DNA of 64,000 bases, taken from positions 142,811,368-142,875,367 of the forward strand of contig JALGPY010000001.1 in assembly GCA_023055425.1 (NCBI GenBank), in the 5' to 3' direction. This DNA is from Linanthus parryae. Lineage: Eukaryota; Streptophyta; Magnoliopsida; Ericales; Polemoniaceae. The notes beneath the pieces were generated by a model. It had not been told where the DNA came from, made no database searches, and saw only the letters and a list, made by a program, of their open reading frames with translations. Positions 20,546 through 32,600 of the stretch are shown here, in pieces. How positions within the stretch are numbered: the stretch's first letter is position 1; every line of letters starts with the position of its first letter. The position numbers and the translations under genes are program-made.

Positions 20546-21760
20546 TTGGGCCATCTATGAATACTCGGTACGAGAATAGGAAGACCATTAGAATATAGAA
20601 ATGCAAAATATAAAAAGAGAGTTTTCGCAGGTACAAGAGAGTTCTGTTATTTCAGTCCATGTTGATTCTATTCTTGAACTTGGCCTTTTCGAGTTCTACT
20701 TTTAGCATCTGAAAATGTTGCAGACTTATATTGCATCCAGCAACTAATGGAAGAGAATTTATAAGCAAACGGAAACTTTCTGATGCATATATGGAAAACC
20801 AATTATAATTATAAGTAGGAAAAGAGCGAAGCATTGCTCACCACTCTGAGGATCCATTTTGTGCCCGTGATTTCTTTGCTTCATGTGCAGCAATGCGGAA
20901 CAGCTGGAAGAGATCTACTTGCCCAGAAGATGGCTCACTGATAGTCCTCGGAACGCATTTGAAGCAGAATCCACATCACTGCTAAACTCTTTCCGTAGCT
21001 TCATAATATGATAAGAAAAAATAAGCGTAAATGCATAATCGTATACGCCTTCATAAAAGGATGAAAATTTTCTGAAAGCATCTAATGCAGAAAACAGATA
21101 TTTGACTTCAAAAGCGAAGGAAAAAAAACCTCGGCCAAAGCAGTATAGTAAAACATAAAACATTAGGTGTATTTTGATGATTGACTTGTCAAAGCACATA
21201 CACTTAATGCACATTCCCTCACATTCCAGAGACATGATGGATTCAAGGATATTTTTTTGAAAAGTAGAGATTGTAATATAAACACAGACGGTGCAAGTAG
21301 AAGATTGATCAACCAACGACAATCTTTTTTATAAGTAAAGATTGTATTATAAACACAGACGGTGAAAGAAGAAGATTGATCAACCCATTTTTCGATCATA
21401 TAACAAAAGAGTACAAGGCTATAAGCACAAATTTAGATTTGAGAAATTCTCCTCACAACAAAATTGAAAGTGCAGAGAATCCTAGACCTAAATTGGTGAA
21501 TGTGCGTATGTTGATCATCAAAAATATGTTGATATCTTGCCAAATGATAACAGCTGTGCTACTCGCCAAATTTTTCCTAGTTGAGCCTTTACAACCTTGT
21601 CTCCCAACTTTGTAACGGTGTCTTTACATCTTGTGGTTGTACCGACTGGGTCCCAAACAGTTTCCCACAAACCCCTAGCAATGCAAGAAGAGGTGTGACA
21701 CAGTTTTCGCATCACATTTACACATCACACACTATCGTGTGATGGATCCAGATTCCAGGG
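20546..21760. repeat. Composite module U3 (copy A)
   Basis: It joins the palindrome at gggccatctatgaatactcgg. It contains the terminal-exon-like piece (~20650-20710, minus), the exon-like block (20842-20998, with two 1-bp deletions) and a LINE fragment (21470-21715, minus, CHTSSCIARGLWETVWDPVG). Nothing here is intact. Confidence 0.75.
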
Positions 21761-22560
21761 ACATTATTATGCGTGCAACGGACAACAACACCAAGTAGTT
21801 GCACCAGACACCGGTTCAGTTGGTTTATGTAATCTTTTTCTTTTTCCAAGTTCCTGTGGTCGCAAATCCACTATTCTGACCAAAAACCATTTTTAATATT
21901 TGTTTCATTCATTGGCGCTCGTGTGTATCCTTCCAGTGATCAATTTTGGTTTTTCACAAAACATAAAAACCACACAAAAAACAAGTCCCCAAACACACTA
22001 AAGGTTTTTACGAGTTTGACCCGGGTCGGCTATGTGGATCAATTTCGCCGAGCTATGACTTTCCACAGCCATTTGCTCACTTAGGTCTAAAATGAGCACG
22101 TGTTTTCTTATTATCGGTCTGTGGTTTGTCTGCATCTGTGGTTTTAAAAATCGACCTCACACAGTTATGCGGCGCTGTTGCCGCGCAGTACTGTAGGCAT
22201 CGGGTACCGCTACCGCCAATACCTACAGTTTCAATCAAAGTCACGCAAGACTGATACTCTGCTGTTTTGGTCGATTCTATACCATTACAGTGTGTTTTCT
22301 TTACCATTAAGGCCGGTACTCTATCGTTTCACTCAACAATTTAAAAAGATACACAAATTTGGTTGCCGATTCTTAATCCTCATTGGATCTATGTTGTCTG
22401 ACGTTGGAACTTGACAATTTAGTAAACAGCTTTCGTAGATAGAATTTTAATCTAGGGCACAATCAACCGAACAATTACTAAAGTGAGATCTAGCCACCAA
22501 AAATTTTAATCTAGGGCACAATTTAGTAAACAGCTTTCAAAGTTTAGCCACCAAAAATCA
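21761..22560. other. Intergenic, no gene recognised
   Basis: No family signature on either strand. A short direct repeat (ttttaatctagggcacaat) lies at 22.44 and 22.50 kb. Copy B (45.17-45.97 kb) is identical except one base I could find (c/t at 22157). Confidence 0.5.
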
Positions 22561-22739
22561 ACCAAACAAACACAAAAATGATCGGGGTTGGTTAGTTAGT
22601 TACCCAGAAAGCGGATTTGCCGAGAACGGAGAAGGCGATCGGGGTTGATTGTCTTCGCTGGAAGACGCAGAAGAGGATGTCTTCGCTGGAAGACGCAGTG
22701 TGTAGCGACACTGCGGTGCGGATCTCTGGCTCCCAGTTC

Positions 22740-23930
22740 GCTCCATCTTCTCTCCCAGATCTCGCTCTCTCTCTCCCTCTGTAGGAGCTTTGATTGATTT
22801 AATGAAGGTTCCGGACACTTTTTATGGCCACGTTGTGAGCCTTGTTTACAAGTGTTCCACTAAAATGAGTGTGTGTCATTTCCTCATATGACCAATGTCC
22901 ATATCTCTGTGGTTGTTTGGATTTTGGATGGTCTGCTTGAATCGTGGTATTTCTGTATCTGTGAGAAAAAATAGTAATTTTTCCACTTCTAGAATTCCGC
23001 GAGCTTACGATGTCAGGGGAAAATTGCTGCGACAACCGCGCTTCCTTCAATGCATCCATTAGCATTGTCAGTCCATCCAGTCGTACTTCGTTCCCTTTTT
23101 TGTTTCCATGTCGCGTCAACATGGAATATCATATGTCCGTGGGAGCTGGCGCGGATAATGATCTCAAAGGATTCTATTTTTGTTGTGCTTCTATCTCGTT
23201 GGCAAAATTGCGGGAACAAAAATACTACTGTATGTCCCTAAAATATCACATTTGCTAGATTGACCTATAGCTTGAAAACTATTTGGGATGTCATTAGGAC
23301 GTTTATGTCGGGACGTATAATATTACTCTTGCATGTAATTGGACGGCGCTTGACTGTTGAGTCGCTCAGCTTTGTGCAACCCGTCAACGTTAGTACGAAT
23401 AGAGAAAGTCAATAGCGGTTTTTCTTTTAGCTTACTTCCTATAACTGTCAACATTTGCTCTCCTGTTCTAAAATTGCATGGCTGCCCTCTCCAATTTTCA
23501 AAAAGAGTAACAATCAACTTAGATAAAAATAATTCATTGACACATTTTTTGTTTTTTTAGGGGAATTAACATTTTCGGTTAATTTTCTATTAATCTACGA
23601 CACCCCTAAATTTTTAAGCAGGTTATGTGTGCAATTTCAGAAGAAAAAAATAGAGTAAAAGTGTAATTAAAAAATCATAGTTTCTCAGACAAGTCCGGAT
23701 TGGATATCATGTGGTGGTTATGTGATATTCTCGAAAATGTTTTCAGGTGCTTGTGTTGTACTTTTGCAATTAATAGTAAGTAGTGGACCATATGTGTACA
23801 AGTGTCAAAAAATTGAGTTTTCAGGTTGGAATCTGACTGCGGTTACTGAAAGTGTGGGTGTACTTGCGAAATATCTTAAAATATTGGGGCAGAGTTGTAA
23901 ATCTATAAATGTCTCCCTAAAAAACGATTT
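22740..23930. repeat. Degenerate ~1.2-kb repeat R1
   Basis: Order: CT-rich leader (tctctctctccctctgtagg), ttgattgatttaatgaaggttccgg, a formerly coding-looking ~500 bp, then taactgtcaacatttgctc and gtagtggaccatatgtgta. The same order is seen in R2 (24148-25302) and R3 (27045-29165). The copy-B counterpart is split by the LTR element at 46850. Confidence 0.8.
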
Positions 23931-24147
23931 TCTATAACTGTCTCCCTAAAAAAAACTATAATTGTCAACTTTTAGATAAATTTTCATTAACATTTCTATT
24001 TTTTTAAGCGGAATTAATATTTTCAGCTAGTTTACCATTATATCTGCAACACTCTTAAATTTTTAAACATGTGATAAGTTATTTTTTTTAATTAGCGTAA
24101 AAGTGTAATTAAAATTTTCTAGTTTCTCAAAATTTTCTAGTTTCTCA

Positions 24148-25302
24148 AATCTCGCTCTCTCTCTCTCCCTCTCTAGGAGCTTTGATTGATTTAATGAAGG
24201 TTCCGGACACATTTTATGGACATGTTGTGAGCCTTTTTACAAGTGTTGGACTAAAATGAGTGTATGTAATTTCGTTAAAGAGAGTGGTCAAATGACCAAT
24301 GTCCATATCTATGTGGTTGTTTAGATTTTGGATGGTGTGAATGATGTCGGTTTGAATCGTGGTATTTCTGTATTTGTGAGAAGATAATAATTTCACCAGT
24401 TTTAGAATTCCGCGAGTTTATTCTGTCAGGGGATAATTGTTACGACAACCGCGCTTCCTTCAATGCATCCATTAGCATTTTCAGTCTATCCAGTCGTACT
24501 TCGTTCATTGTTTTGTTTCCATGCCGCGTCAACATGGTATATCATATGTTCGTGGGAGCTGGCGCGGTTAATGATCTCAAAAGATTCGCCGTGCTTCTAT
24601 CTCGTCAGCAAAATTGCAAGAACAAAAATACTACTGTATGTCCCTAAAATATCACACCTTATCACATTTGCTAGATTGACCTATATCTTAAAAACTATTT
24701 GGGATGTCATTAGGACGTTATGTTGGGACGTCTAATATTGCTCTTTGCGTGAAATTGGGCGGCACTTGAGAGTTGAGTCACTCATCTTTGTGCAGCCTGT
24801 CAACGTTAGTGCAAGCAGAGAAAGTCAATAGCGATTTTTCTTTTAGCTTAATTCATATAACTGTCAACATTTGCTCCCCTTTTCTAAAATTGCATGGTTG
24901 CCCTCTCCAATTTTCAAAAAGAGTCGCAATCAACTTCCATAATAATAATTCATTGACATTTTTTTTTTGAGGGGAATTAACATTTTCGGTTAATTTGCCA
25001 TTAATCTACGACACCCCTAAATTTTTAAGCAGGCAATTTCAGAAGAAAAAAATAGAGTAAAAGTGTAATTAAAAAATTATAGTTTCTCAAATAAGTCCGG
25101 ATTGGATATCATGCGGTGGTTATGTGATATTCTAGACAGGTGCTTGTGTTGTACTTTTGCAATTAATAATAAGTAGTGGACCATATGTGTATAAATGTCA
25201 AAAAAATGAGTTTTCAAGTTGGAATCTGATTGCGGTTACCGAAAGTGTGGATGTACTTGCAAAATATCTTAAAATATTAGGGCAGAGTTGTAATCTCGGA
25301 AA
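24148..25302. repeat. Degenerate ~1.2-kb repeat R2
   Basis: Second unit of the series. It ends at gagttgtaatctcggaaagt, where a solo LTR is inserted before the shared tail resumes at 26606. Confidence 0.8.
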
Positions 25303-25307
25303 GTGCA

Positions 25308-26600
25308 TGTAAGTTCACAGGTTTCACAATATTTCAAGGCCTTGAACCAGTTTTCAAAGTCTTGAATCAGGTTTCACAAGCTTCAAATAGCTATTTCAAA
25401 GCCTTGAAACAGGATTCAAAGCCTTGAAACTGTCTGACTTGTATGCATATTCTAAGGGGAAGTTTTTCTGAACTCTTCTGATCTGATTCTACCTCTCTCA
25501 CCCCTATGCTTGATATGTTAGTATTTGATGATGAAAGACAAACTATTTTCATATATTTAACACCATTTAATCCATCTTTTTGACTCAGTTTTGCAGGGAA
25601 ATTTTATTTTCTAGTTTGCAGGATTGGTTTCCTAATCTGGATTTTGCAGGAAAGGAAACTTGGAGAGAATGTGATTCTGTGATCAATCAGACACTCTTGA
25701 CAGCTTCCCAATCTGTTTAACGACAAGATCAGAATAATATCTCAGAAGATTATGATCAACTATCCGTTGGAGAAGGTTGTTAAAAGAGTCAAACTTGTTG
25801 CCTACAAAACAGGAAGTTTGTTGCTGAAAATCTGGGAAGATTTGCAGAGCATCTGAGCTGTATAAATAGAGATCATGTTGAAGCAACAAGACAGAACACT
25901 CAACGAGCAAAAAAGAGAGAGACACATTTCAGAATCGATAAGCATCAAAGAAGCACATCATTCTCACAATCCATCTCACAGAAGATCACTGCATTCTTCA
26001 CTGCAGTTTTACACTTCAGTGTTCTTCAGACTTGTACTCAATTTGTATATCATTCAAATACTACTTCTTTATCTCATTCTCCAGGATTTTTCAAAGTGAA
26101 CAATAGAGAATTCTTAGTTAATGAGTTAGCTAGAGCAGGTACTAGATAGGTTAGAGAGAACCACAAGCTGTAACAGAGTAAGACATATCTCTGTGCTTAA
26201 GATCTAGGGCTTAGCTTTTGATTAATAAGAACTGTGTTGAAAATCCTGCAGGGAGAAGATCCCTAAGGTAGAGACGTATGTCAAAGTGGATTGAACCCTA
26301 TGAATCACGTGTCTCTTGCATTTACAGTTTCATTTGCATACTTAGTTTTTGCAGCATTCATACTAGTCTGTTTTCAAGGGTTTGAAACTCTCTTCAAGGC
26401 CTTGAAATAGAATTGTCTGTTTTCTTTCGAACTGTATTTCATTTCAAAGTTTTAAACTGTTTTCAAGGCCTTGAACTTCATTGCTCTTCACATAAACTCT
26501 TCTCTTCTACAAGTATTGCAAAAAGTTGGTATACTCTATTCACCCCCGCCCCCTTTCTAGAGTATCTGTATTGCATTTCTACCCGCATACTCCCCTTTCA
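25308..26600 (+). mobile_element. Solo LTR, Ty1-copia Sirevirus-like (copy A)
   Basis: 1293 bp starting TGTAAGTTCACAGG and ending CCCCTTTCA, flanked by GTGCA (25303-25307 and 26601-26605). There is no internal region or second LTR, so it reflects LTR-LTR recombination. It contains a TATA box, and several ~20-bp near-palindromes (TTCAAGGCCTTGAA) near both ends. The 3' part (tatactctattcaccccc) resembles Sirevirus LTR ends. Copy B at 57343-58639 shares it, so it predates the duplication. Confidence 0.85.
25861..25868 (+). promoter_or_regulatory. TATA box in the solo LTR
   Basis: TATAAATA, about 550 bp into the 1293-bp LTR. Copy B keeps it at 57896-57903. Confidence 0.6.
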
Positions 26601-26659
26601 GTGCATTAAAACCCTAATTCTAAATTTAGCCATAAGCTATAAAAAAAACTACACATACT

Positions 26660-26680
26660 CCCCCCCCCCCCCCCCCCCCC
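26660..26680. repeat. Homopolymer C run
   Basis: 21 consecutive C; the copy-B site (~58697) has far fewer. Another long C run lies at ~33511-33528. Confidence 0.9.
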
Positions 26681-27182
26681 ACCCAAAATGTAAATGTAAC
26701 CTAAGCCAACCATCTTGCTACCTCACCTAGTGAGGAGTCCAGCACCGAAACACGTGGAACACACTGCATCTCTCTTCCTAATTAGAATATTAGTAAGTAA
26801 CTTGTCATGTTGGGATTGTTAAAAATTACATTTTTTTCATTTTTGAAGTATTGAAACGCATATTTTGTCATACCATGTTTTCAAAAGGATACATTTGTAG
26901 TATCCAATAATTATTAGTTATAAGCAGGGTAAAGAATTATTTTCAAGTACTTGAGGGGCTAAAAAAAGAATAAAAAAATGTCATAAATGTTAGTTGAGAG
27001 TCACAGGGTGGTGTGGGATAGAGAGAGTATCAGTTCGTTCCATCTTCAAATCTCCGAGATCTCTCTCTCTACCTCTCTGTAGAAGCTTGATTGATTTATT
27101 GGAATTTTCAATCTCTATTTCTGTCTAGTAGTTTTATAATTAGATTCTTTTTTTTTCATAAAAAGAACATGTATTTTCATTA

Positions 27183-27364
27183 AGAGGGCTGTTATGCTTC
27201 ACAATTTTTTCTTCACCCTTTAATTTTACCTCTTATGTGTCAACATGTTATTGTTGGTAAGTATTTATTTTAAGATCTTTTATAATCATATAACCAATCA
27301 GAAATATCCACATAGGAGGTGAAATTAAACGATGAAGAAAAAAATGTGATATTTAGCATTTCCC
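27183..27364. mobile_element. Foldback MITE, 182 bp
   Basis: The two halves are inverted copies (cacaattttttcttcac... against ...gatgaagaaaaaaatgtg), flanked by TTTCATTA at 27175-27182 and 27365-27372. It is also in copy B (59204-59385), so it predates the duplication. The 8-bp direct repeat suggests hAT; a 9-bp Mutator type is possible. Confidence 0.7.
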
Positions 27365-27429
27365 TTTCATTATTGTAGGTTCCGGAAACATTTTCTAGCT
27401 ATGTTGTGAGGCTCATATTCAACTAACAT

Positions 27430-28123
27430 TAGGGGTGCAATTTGGACGGGTTGAGCCCGACCAACCCGAACCCAGCCCGGACTAAATTCGGGCTTGGGCA
27501 CATGTTTTGAGTAATTTGGACGGGCTCGGGCAAAAATTACCAACCCGAATTGTAATTAGGGTCGGGCTTGGGTACGAATATTAAACAACGGGCTAGCCCG
27601 AATTGCCCGATTTGTATACTCATTACCTATAAATGTTACATTTGGAGAGTGTTATATAACATATTGCTCAAGAATATATTATCTTTTTATTAATTATTAG
27701 TGATATTTTCAATTATGTTTATGTTAACTATATATTTTTTCCACAAAATATGTTGTATAGTCTTGTATAAATGGATAATTTATTAATTCACTTTAACAAT
27801 ATATAGTAGTTATTTTTTAGCCTTATACAAATTAAAAATTGAAGTGCCTACATTCGATATCTATTTTTACATGTAAGTTAATTAACTTACTTTAAGGGGA
27901 CAAGTTTAATTAAGTTGAATGTGATAATTACGTTAATTTATTTAGTTTAATGGGCTAGCCCGAATTCAACCCGAACCCGAATTGGTTTGTTCGAATTTGG
28001 GCTTGGACGGGTTGGCGATGCTCCTAACCCGGGCTGGGCTGGGCTTGGGCAACCCCGACAGAAATCGGGCTCGGGCTTGGACAAGGGTGTCAACCCGCCC
28101 AGCCCGCCCGAGTTGCAGTCCTA
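27430..28123. mobile_element. hAT-type non-autonomous element, 694 bp (copy A only)
   Basis: Ends TAGGGGTGCAA and TTGCAGTCCTA (reverse complement TAGGACTGCAA), with 8-bp flanks ACTAACAT (27422-27429) and ACTAAAAT (28124-28131). Copy B at 59.44 kb reads caactaacatgagtgcg, an empty site. Subterminal regions are rich in gggc/gccc blocks and the middle is AT-rich; no transposase frame. Confidence 0.85.
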
Positions 28124-28129
28124 ACTAAA

Positions 28130-28303
28130 ATGAGTGCGTATAATTTCGTCAAAGAGAGTGGTCATATGATGAATTTCTGTAGTGATTGCTTTAATGCTCT
28201 AGTCACTTCTGTGGTTGTTCAGATTTTGGATGGTCTGAATGATGTCTGTTTGGATCATGGTGTTTCTGTATCCGTGACCAAGCAGTCATTTCGTAAGTTT
28301 TAG
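28130..28303 (+). CDS. 57-codon ORF of unknown function in R3 (doubtful gene)
   Basis: Starts MSAYNFVKESGHMMNFCSDC and contains VVVQILDGLNDVCLDHGVSV. A consensus donor GTAAGT lies just before the stop (TCATTTCGTAAGTTTTAG), so it may be one exon rather than a complete gene. Copy B (59449-59622) keeps the same length with one Thr-to-Ser change. R1 and R2 versions are frameshifted or stopped. I do not recognise the protein. Confidence 0.3.
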   Translation: MSAYNFVKESGHMMNFCSDCFNALVTSVVVQILDGLNDVCLDHGVSVSVTKQSFRKF

Positions 28304-29165
28304 AATTTCGCGAGCTTCTGTTTCCAGGGTAAATTGCTGTGAAAATTGTGCTTCCTTCTATGCATTCATTAGCATTGTCGGTCCATCACGTCGTACTTCG
28401 TTCACTGTTTAGTTTTCATGTCGCGTCAACTTGAAATTTCATGTGTTCGTGAGAGCTGGCGGTTAAAGATCTCAAAGGATTCTCTTTTGGTGTGTTTCTG
28501 GGTCATTGGCAAAATTGCGAGAACAAAAATACTACTGCATGTCCCAAAAATATCCCACCTTATGACATCAAGATTGACATATACCTTGAAAACTATTTGG
28601 GATGTTATCAGAATGTTTATGTGAGGATGTATAATAATGCGCTTGCGAGAAATTGAACAGCACTTGAGAGTTGAGTCCCTCCGCTTTGTGCAGCCCGTTA
28701 ACATTAGTGAGAATTGAGAAAGTAGATAACAATATTTCTTTTACCTAAATTTCTATAACTGCCTCCGTAAAAAAATCTATAACTGTCAACTTTTAGATAA
28801 ATTTTCATTAACATTTCTATATTTTAAGCGGAATTAACATTTTCATCTAGTTCACCATTATATCTGCAACACCCCTAAATTTTTAAACATGTGATAAGTA
28901 AATTTTTTTTAAAAAAAAAATTAGCATAAAAGTGTAATTAAAATTTTCAAGTTTCTCAAAATAAGTCCAGGTAAGATATCATATGGTGGTTGTGTAATAC
29001 TTTAGGAAATTATTCAGTTGCTTGTGTGGTAATTTCGCAATTAACAAGAAGTAGTGGACCCTATGTGTAAATATAAAAACATTTAGTTTGCATGTTGGAA
29101 TCTGACTGCGGTTAGTGAAATATATGAAATATTTGCGCAAAGTTGTAAATCTCAAAAAGTGCACA

Positions 29166-32100
29166 AAACCCCTAATTATAAATTTACTCATAAGCTTTAG
29201 AAAATTACACTTACCTCCCCCAATATGAATGCAACCTAAGCTAACCATCTTGCCACCTCACCTAGTGAGGTGTCCACCTCCGAAACATGAGGAACACACC
29301 ACATCTCTCTTTCAAATCAGAATACTAAGTAAATAAGGATATATTTATAATATTCAATATATTATTTATAAGGAGGGTAAATATTAGTTTCCAAATATTT
29401 GAGTTGCCAAAGAAGGAAAAAAAAAATATCATAATGTTAGTTGAGTGTCACATGGAGATATAAGTTGAATTTGAATCGTTCATCTCGAAATAATCTAATG
29501 ATTGTAAAGCAAAACAAAAAAAAATGTGCAAACATTAAATGTCTTACCTCCATTAGTATACTGAAATACCAAACCAAGCTTGTTCGTGAAGCATTCAAGT
29601 TGTTCTTGAGATTGAAATATGAATCCCTCTTTCCCACCTTTTCCACAGAAACTTCGGTAGTTAGAGCTTTCCTTCATCTTAATGAGGTGGCCCCTAACAG
29701 GAATTGGAGTACTTTATCATGGGTAGCAAGTTGTCGAAGGTAAGAAGCTTGAAGTTCCTACCTTCAAATAAAAGAAATCGCTAAAATTCTAACAAATTTA
29801 ATATTATTTTCTTCTTCCTGATGTAATCACGAACTCCCATAACTTGATTTGACGCCTGAATTAAAGGAACAATGAAAGCCCTGATTCTCCCCATATTCTG
29901 GTTGCTGGAATCTTCAAAATTTGGTTTGAGCACGGTAATTTCTCCAATACTTATTTATTTTCAATTATATTTGCTTCCCCCTAGTCCCTACATGCTTTAG
30001 AACACGATCTTGAGCCCAAAACCTATCGAAAACCTTGTTTGATTTGGGTTTGAATTCGTGTTGTGTCATTTTTCTGACAAAATTTACTGCCAATTTCACG
30101 GTCTGATAACTTCCTCGTTAATTGATGAATTAACATGCCATTTGACTACGTGTATTCCATGAACTTCACTCTACAACTCTCATGTTAATTTCAACTACCG
30201 ATTGGATTCAAAGTATACTGAACATGAGTGTAAAGTTGTTGCAACACATTGCCTAACCTGCCAGGTGGGTTGCCTGAAGATGTATCTCATTTTGTAGGCT
30301 ATGTAATTTGCTCATCTCTTGATAAAATTGAGTATTGTTTGTTTCTATGTATTCTTGACACATGTGGCTACAAGTTTCATGTTAATTTGGTTTCCCAATT
30401 CTGCCTCTAACCCTCCTGAAATGAGGCACAATGGTTGTTGCTTGGCGTGGTCATAAACAGTCAGGTTTTTGCGAATGTCCTAAGTAGAGGAAGTTGTGTT
30501 GCACCCCATTTTCATTTGACCATAAATTCTTTAACACTTGATGATCGTAAACACTCTTTGGGTTCTCAACTATAATTTAATAACAACTTGAAGTTCAAAT
30601 CAATCTGGAGCCCTCCCAAAACTAGCCTCAAAAGTTGTTGAACATTAATGTGAAACTAACAGAAATATGGGAATTTTTAAAGTGTTGAAACAACTTGACA
30701 ATTTGCCAACTTTATGATGTTGTAACTTCTTGAATACAATTTGAATTCCAATATTCTTTCTCCTATATAAAGATCATATTTAATACTTCAAAGCATGTTC
30801 GCACTCTTATTCAAATTCTAAACAGATTCCCCATAAATCAAGCTCAAAGTGGCTGCCTTGAACATGCCTAAAACTCTTAAAACTCTTTAAGTTATTGAAT
30901 CGTAGTTTCATTCAACTCTAAATGTTCATATCTCATTGGATACTTGGAGTTTTCCAAAGTTCAAATATCTTCTGAAATCCTTGGAATTCAATATACAAAA
31001 TCCTATTTTCAGATTCTCAACATCGTTCTCAATTGGACATAATTCATCTGAAAAATTGTCACTCGGAACCAGTTACGCACCTATCTTTGACTTTGTGATT
31101 TGACCTATCATAAGACCAAATTGACCAATTGACCCACATAAACAAAGTGCCAAAGTGACCAAATTTCCCTTCCTAAAATTTACTTAGAATAACAATTGAA
31201 TTCCAAGGTCATGTTTTGTCAAGTTTGACTTTCTAGAAACCGTAGTTTGACTGAGCTGTATCTGACGGGCATATTGGTAACCTTACAATAACTTGAGTTA
31301 GACGATCAAATCTTAATCCTTGGCATGACCTCATGCCTCTGTATCAGTTTCTTGATTCTTGGAGTAAGTATGTACCTATCTAGGTTAGAGTTGACTATGT
31401 AGGGTATTTTTTTTCACATTTTTACTAAAATTCAAGGGCTCAAGTGCAATTTTGTCATTTGACTGACATAACTTGCACATTGCATAACAAGACTCATATG
31501 GATGACATGTATTAATAATCTTCACACTTGACTTTTGTACATACAGTTAGTGTTGTGAATCGTCCCCAGGTAGAGGTACGTGATTAATTGATGCACTAGC
31601 CATGAGGCGAGAAGTTTACTTATTTTTCTTTAACTGCAAGTGTGATCAAATGGAACTGCTGATCGAAATATATCATTTGGTTTATCAAGGTGCTGGCTTA
31701 TTTGGCACCTCATTTATGAGCAATCTAAAAGAATTGCTTTATTAAACTGTCATATCTTGATTCCCTTATATTGGGATGTGTGTTCAAAGTAATTTAGGAC
31801 CGGGGTGTGAGGTTAGAGATACTGTAGGTCTCCCCAGCTCCACTTTTAAAGCTTTATCAAATTTATACTCAGCTTTAGTCTTGTAGACACTCGTACTACT
31901 CTGATGGACCGATGATCCAATAGGAGTGTCGACACTTAAGGTCTAATATTCTTGGTGGATCAATTAATCAAAGACAAACAAATTACTTGAATGAGTTCAA
32001 ATATAGATCGAAATGCTTATTCGTACTTGGAATATCAAAACGCTTTCGTAATACTGGAAGGTTGAATTTCCTAATACTGGAATGCTTTCAAAATGTTTTT

Positions 32101-32600
32101 CTGAAATTTAGAGTTTGAAAAACCATTTCTCTTTTTGGAATTTCAACAAACAGTTTGTCTGCATCCCAAACAACAATAATCTCAAACCAAATTAGATTGA
32201 GGGACATACAAAGGGCGAGAGCTTCTTTGGGTCTAACAATGTCAGGCAAGCAGTCCAAAAAATAAAGAACAAAACAATTGACAGTAACAGATGATTAGTC
32301 TAAGATTGTAAAAGTATAATAGAAGTTGCAAGGATGGTGTAAAAAACAAAATGCAATACTAACCACAACAAGCAGGGCAAAAAAATAAAGAAAATAAATC
32401 ATGGTAGTGTAATTGAAATCAACAGAAAACCTCCTCACCAGAGACATGCTAAGCAAACAAAGGCAACTAACAACTAACTATAACCACTCCGAATGAATCA
32501 AGAAATAAAACTCCCATATATTTGAGCCTCAAACTGTAGCACACAAACTGGCTTCCCCATTCTTGCTCAATCATCGTACAGAAAAACTGTATGCAAGAAC
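29166..32600. other. Non-coding sequence of unknown origin
   Basis: AT-rich, no intact domain on either strand. The block 30205-30893 is inverted in copy B (61153-61856). Copy B also lacks ~29790-30204 and ~30894-31033. At 31358 copy A is the empty site for the copy-B hAT. Confidence 0.5.

Larger units (their letters stand above)
27045..29165. repeat. Degenerate repeat R3, with two nested elements
   Basis: Third unit of the series, starting tccatcttcaaatctccgag. It is enlarged by a 182-bp MITE (27183-27364) and a 694-bp hAT (27430-28123). Its coding-looking part is better kept than in R1 and R2. Confidence 0.75.

Noticed and set aside
25321..25432. CRISPR-like regularly spaced ~20-bp repeats
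   Set aside because: Plant nuclear DNA; the repeats are variable near-palindromes without distinct spacers and lie in an LTR.
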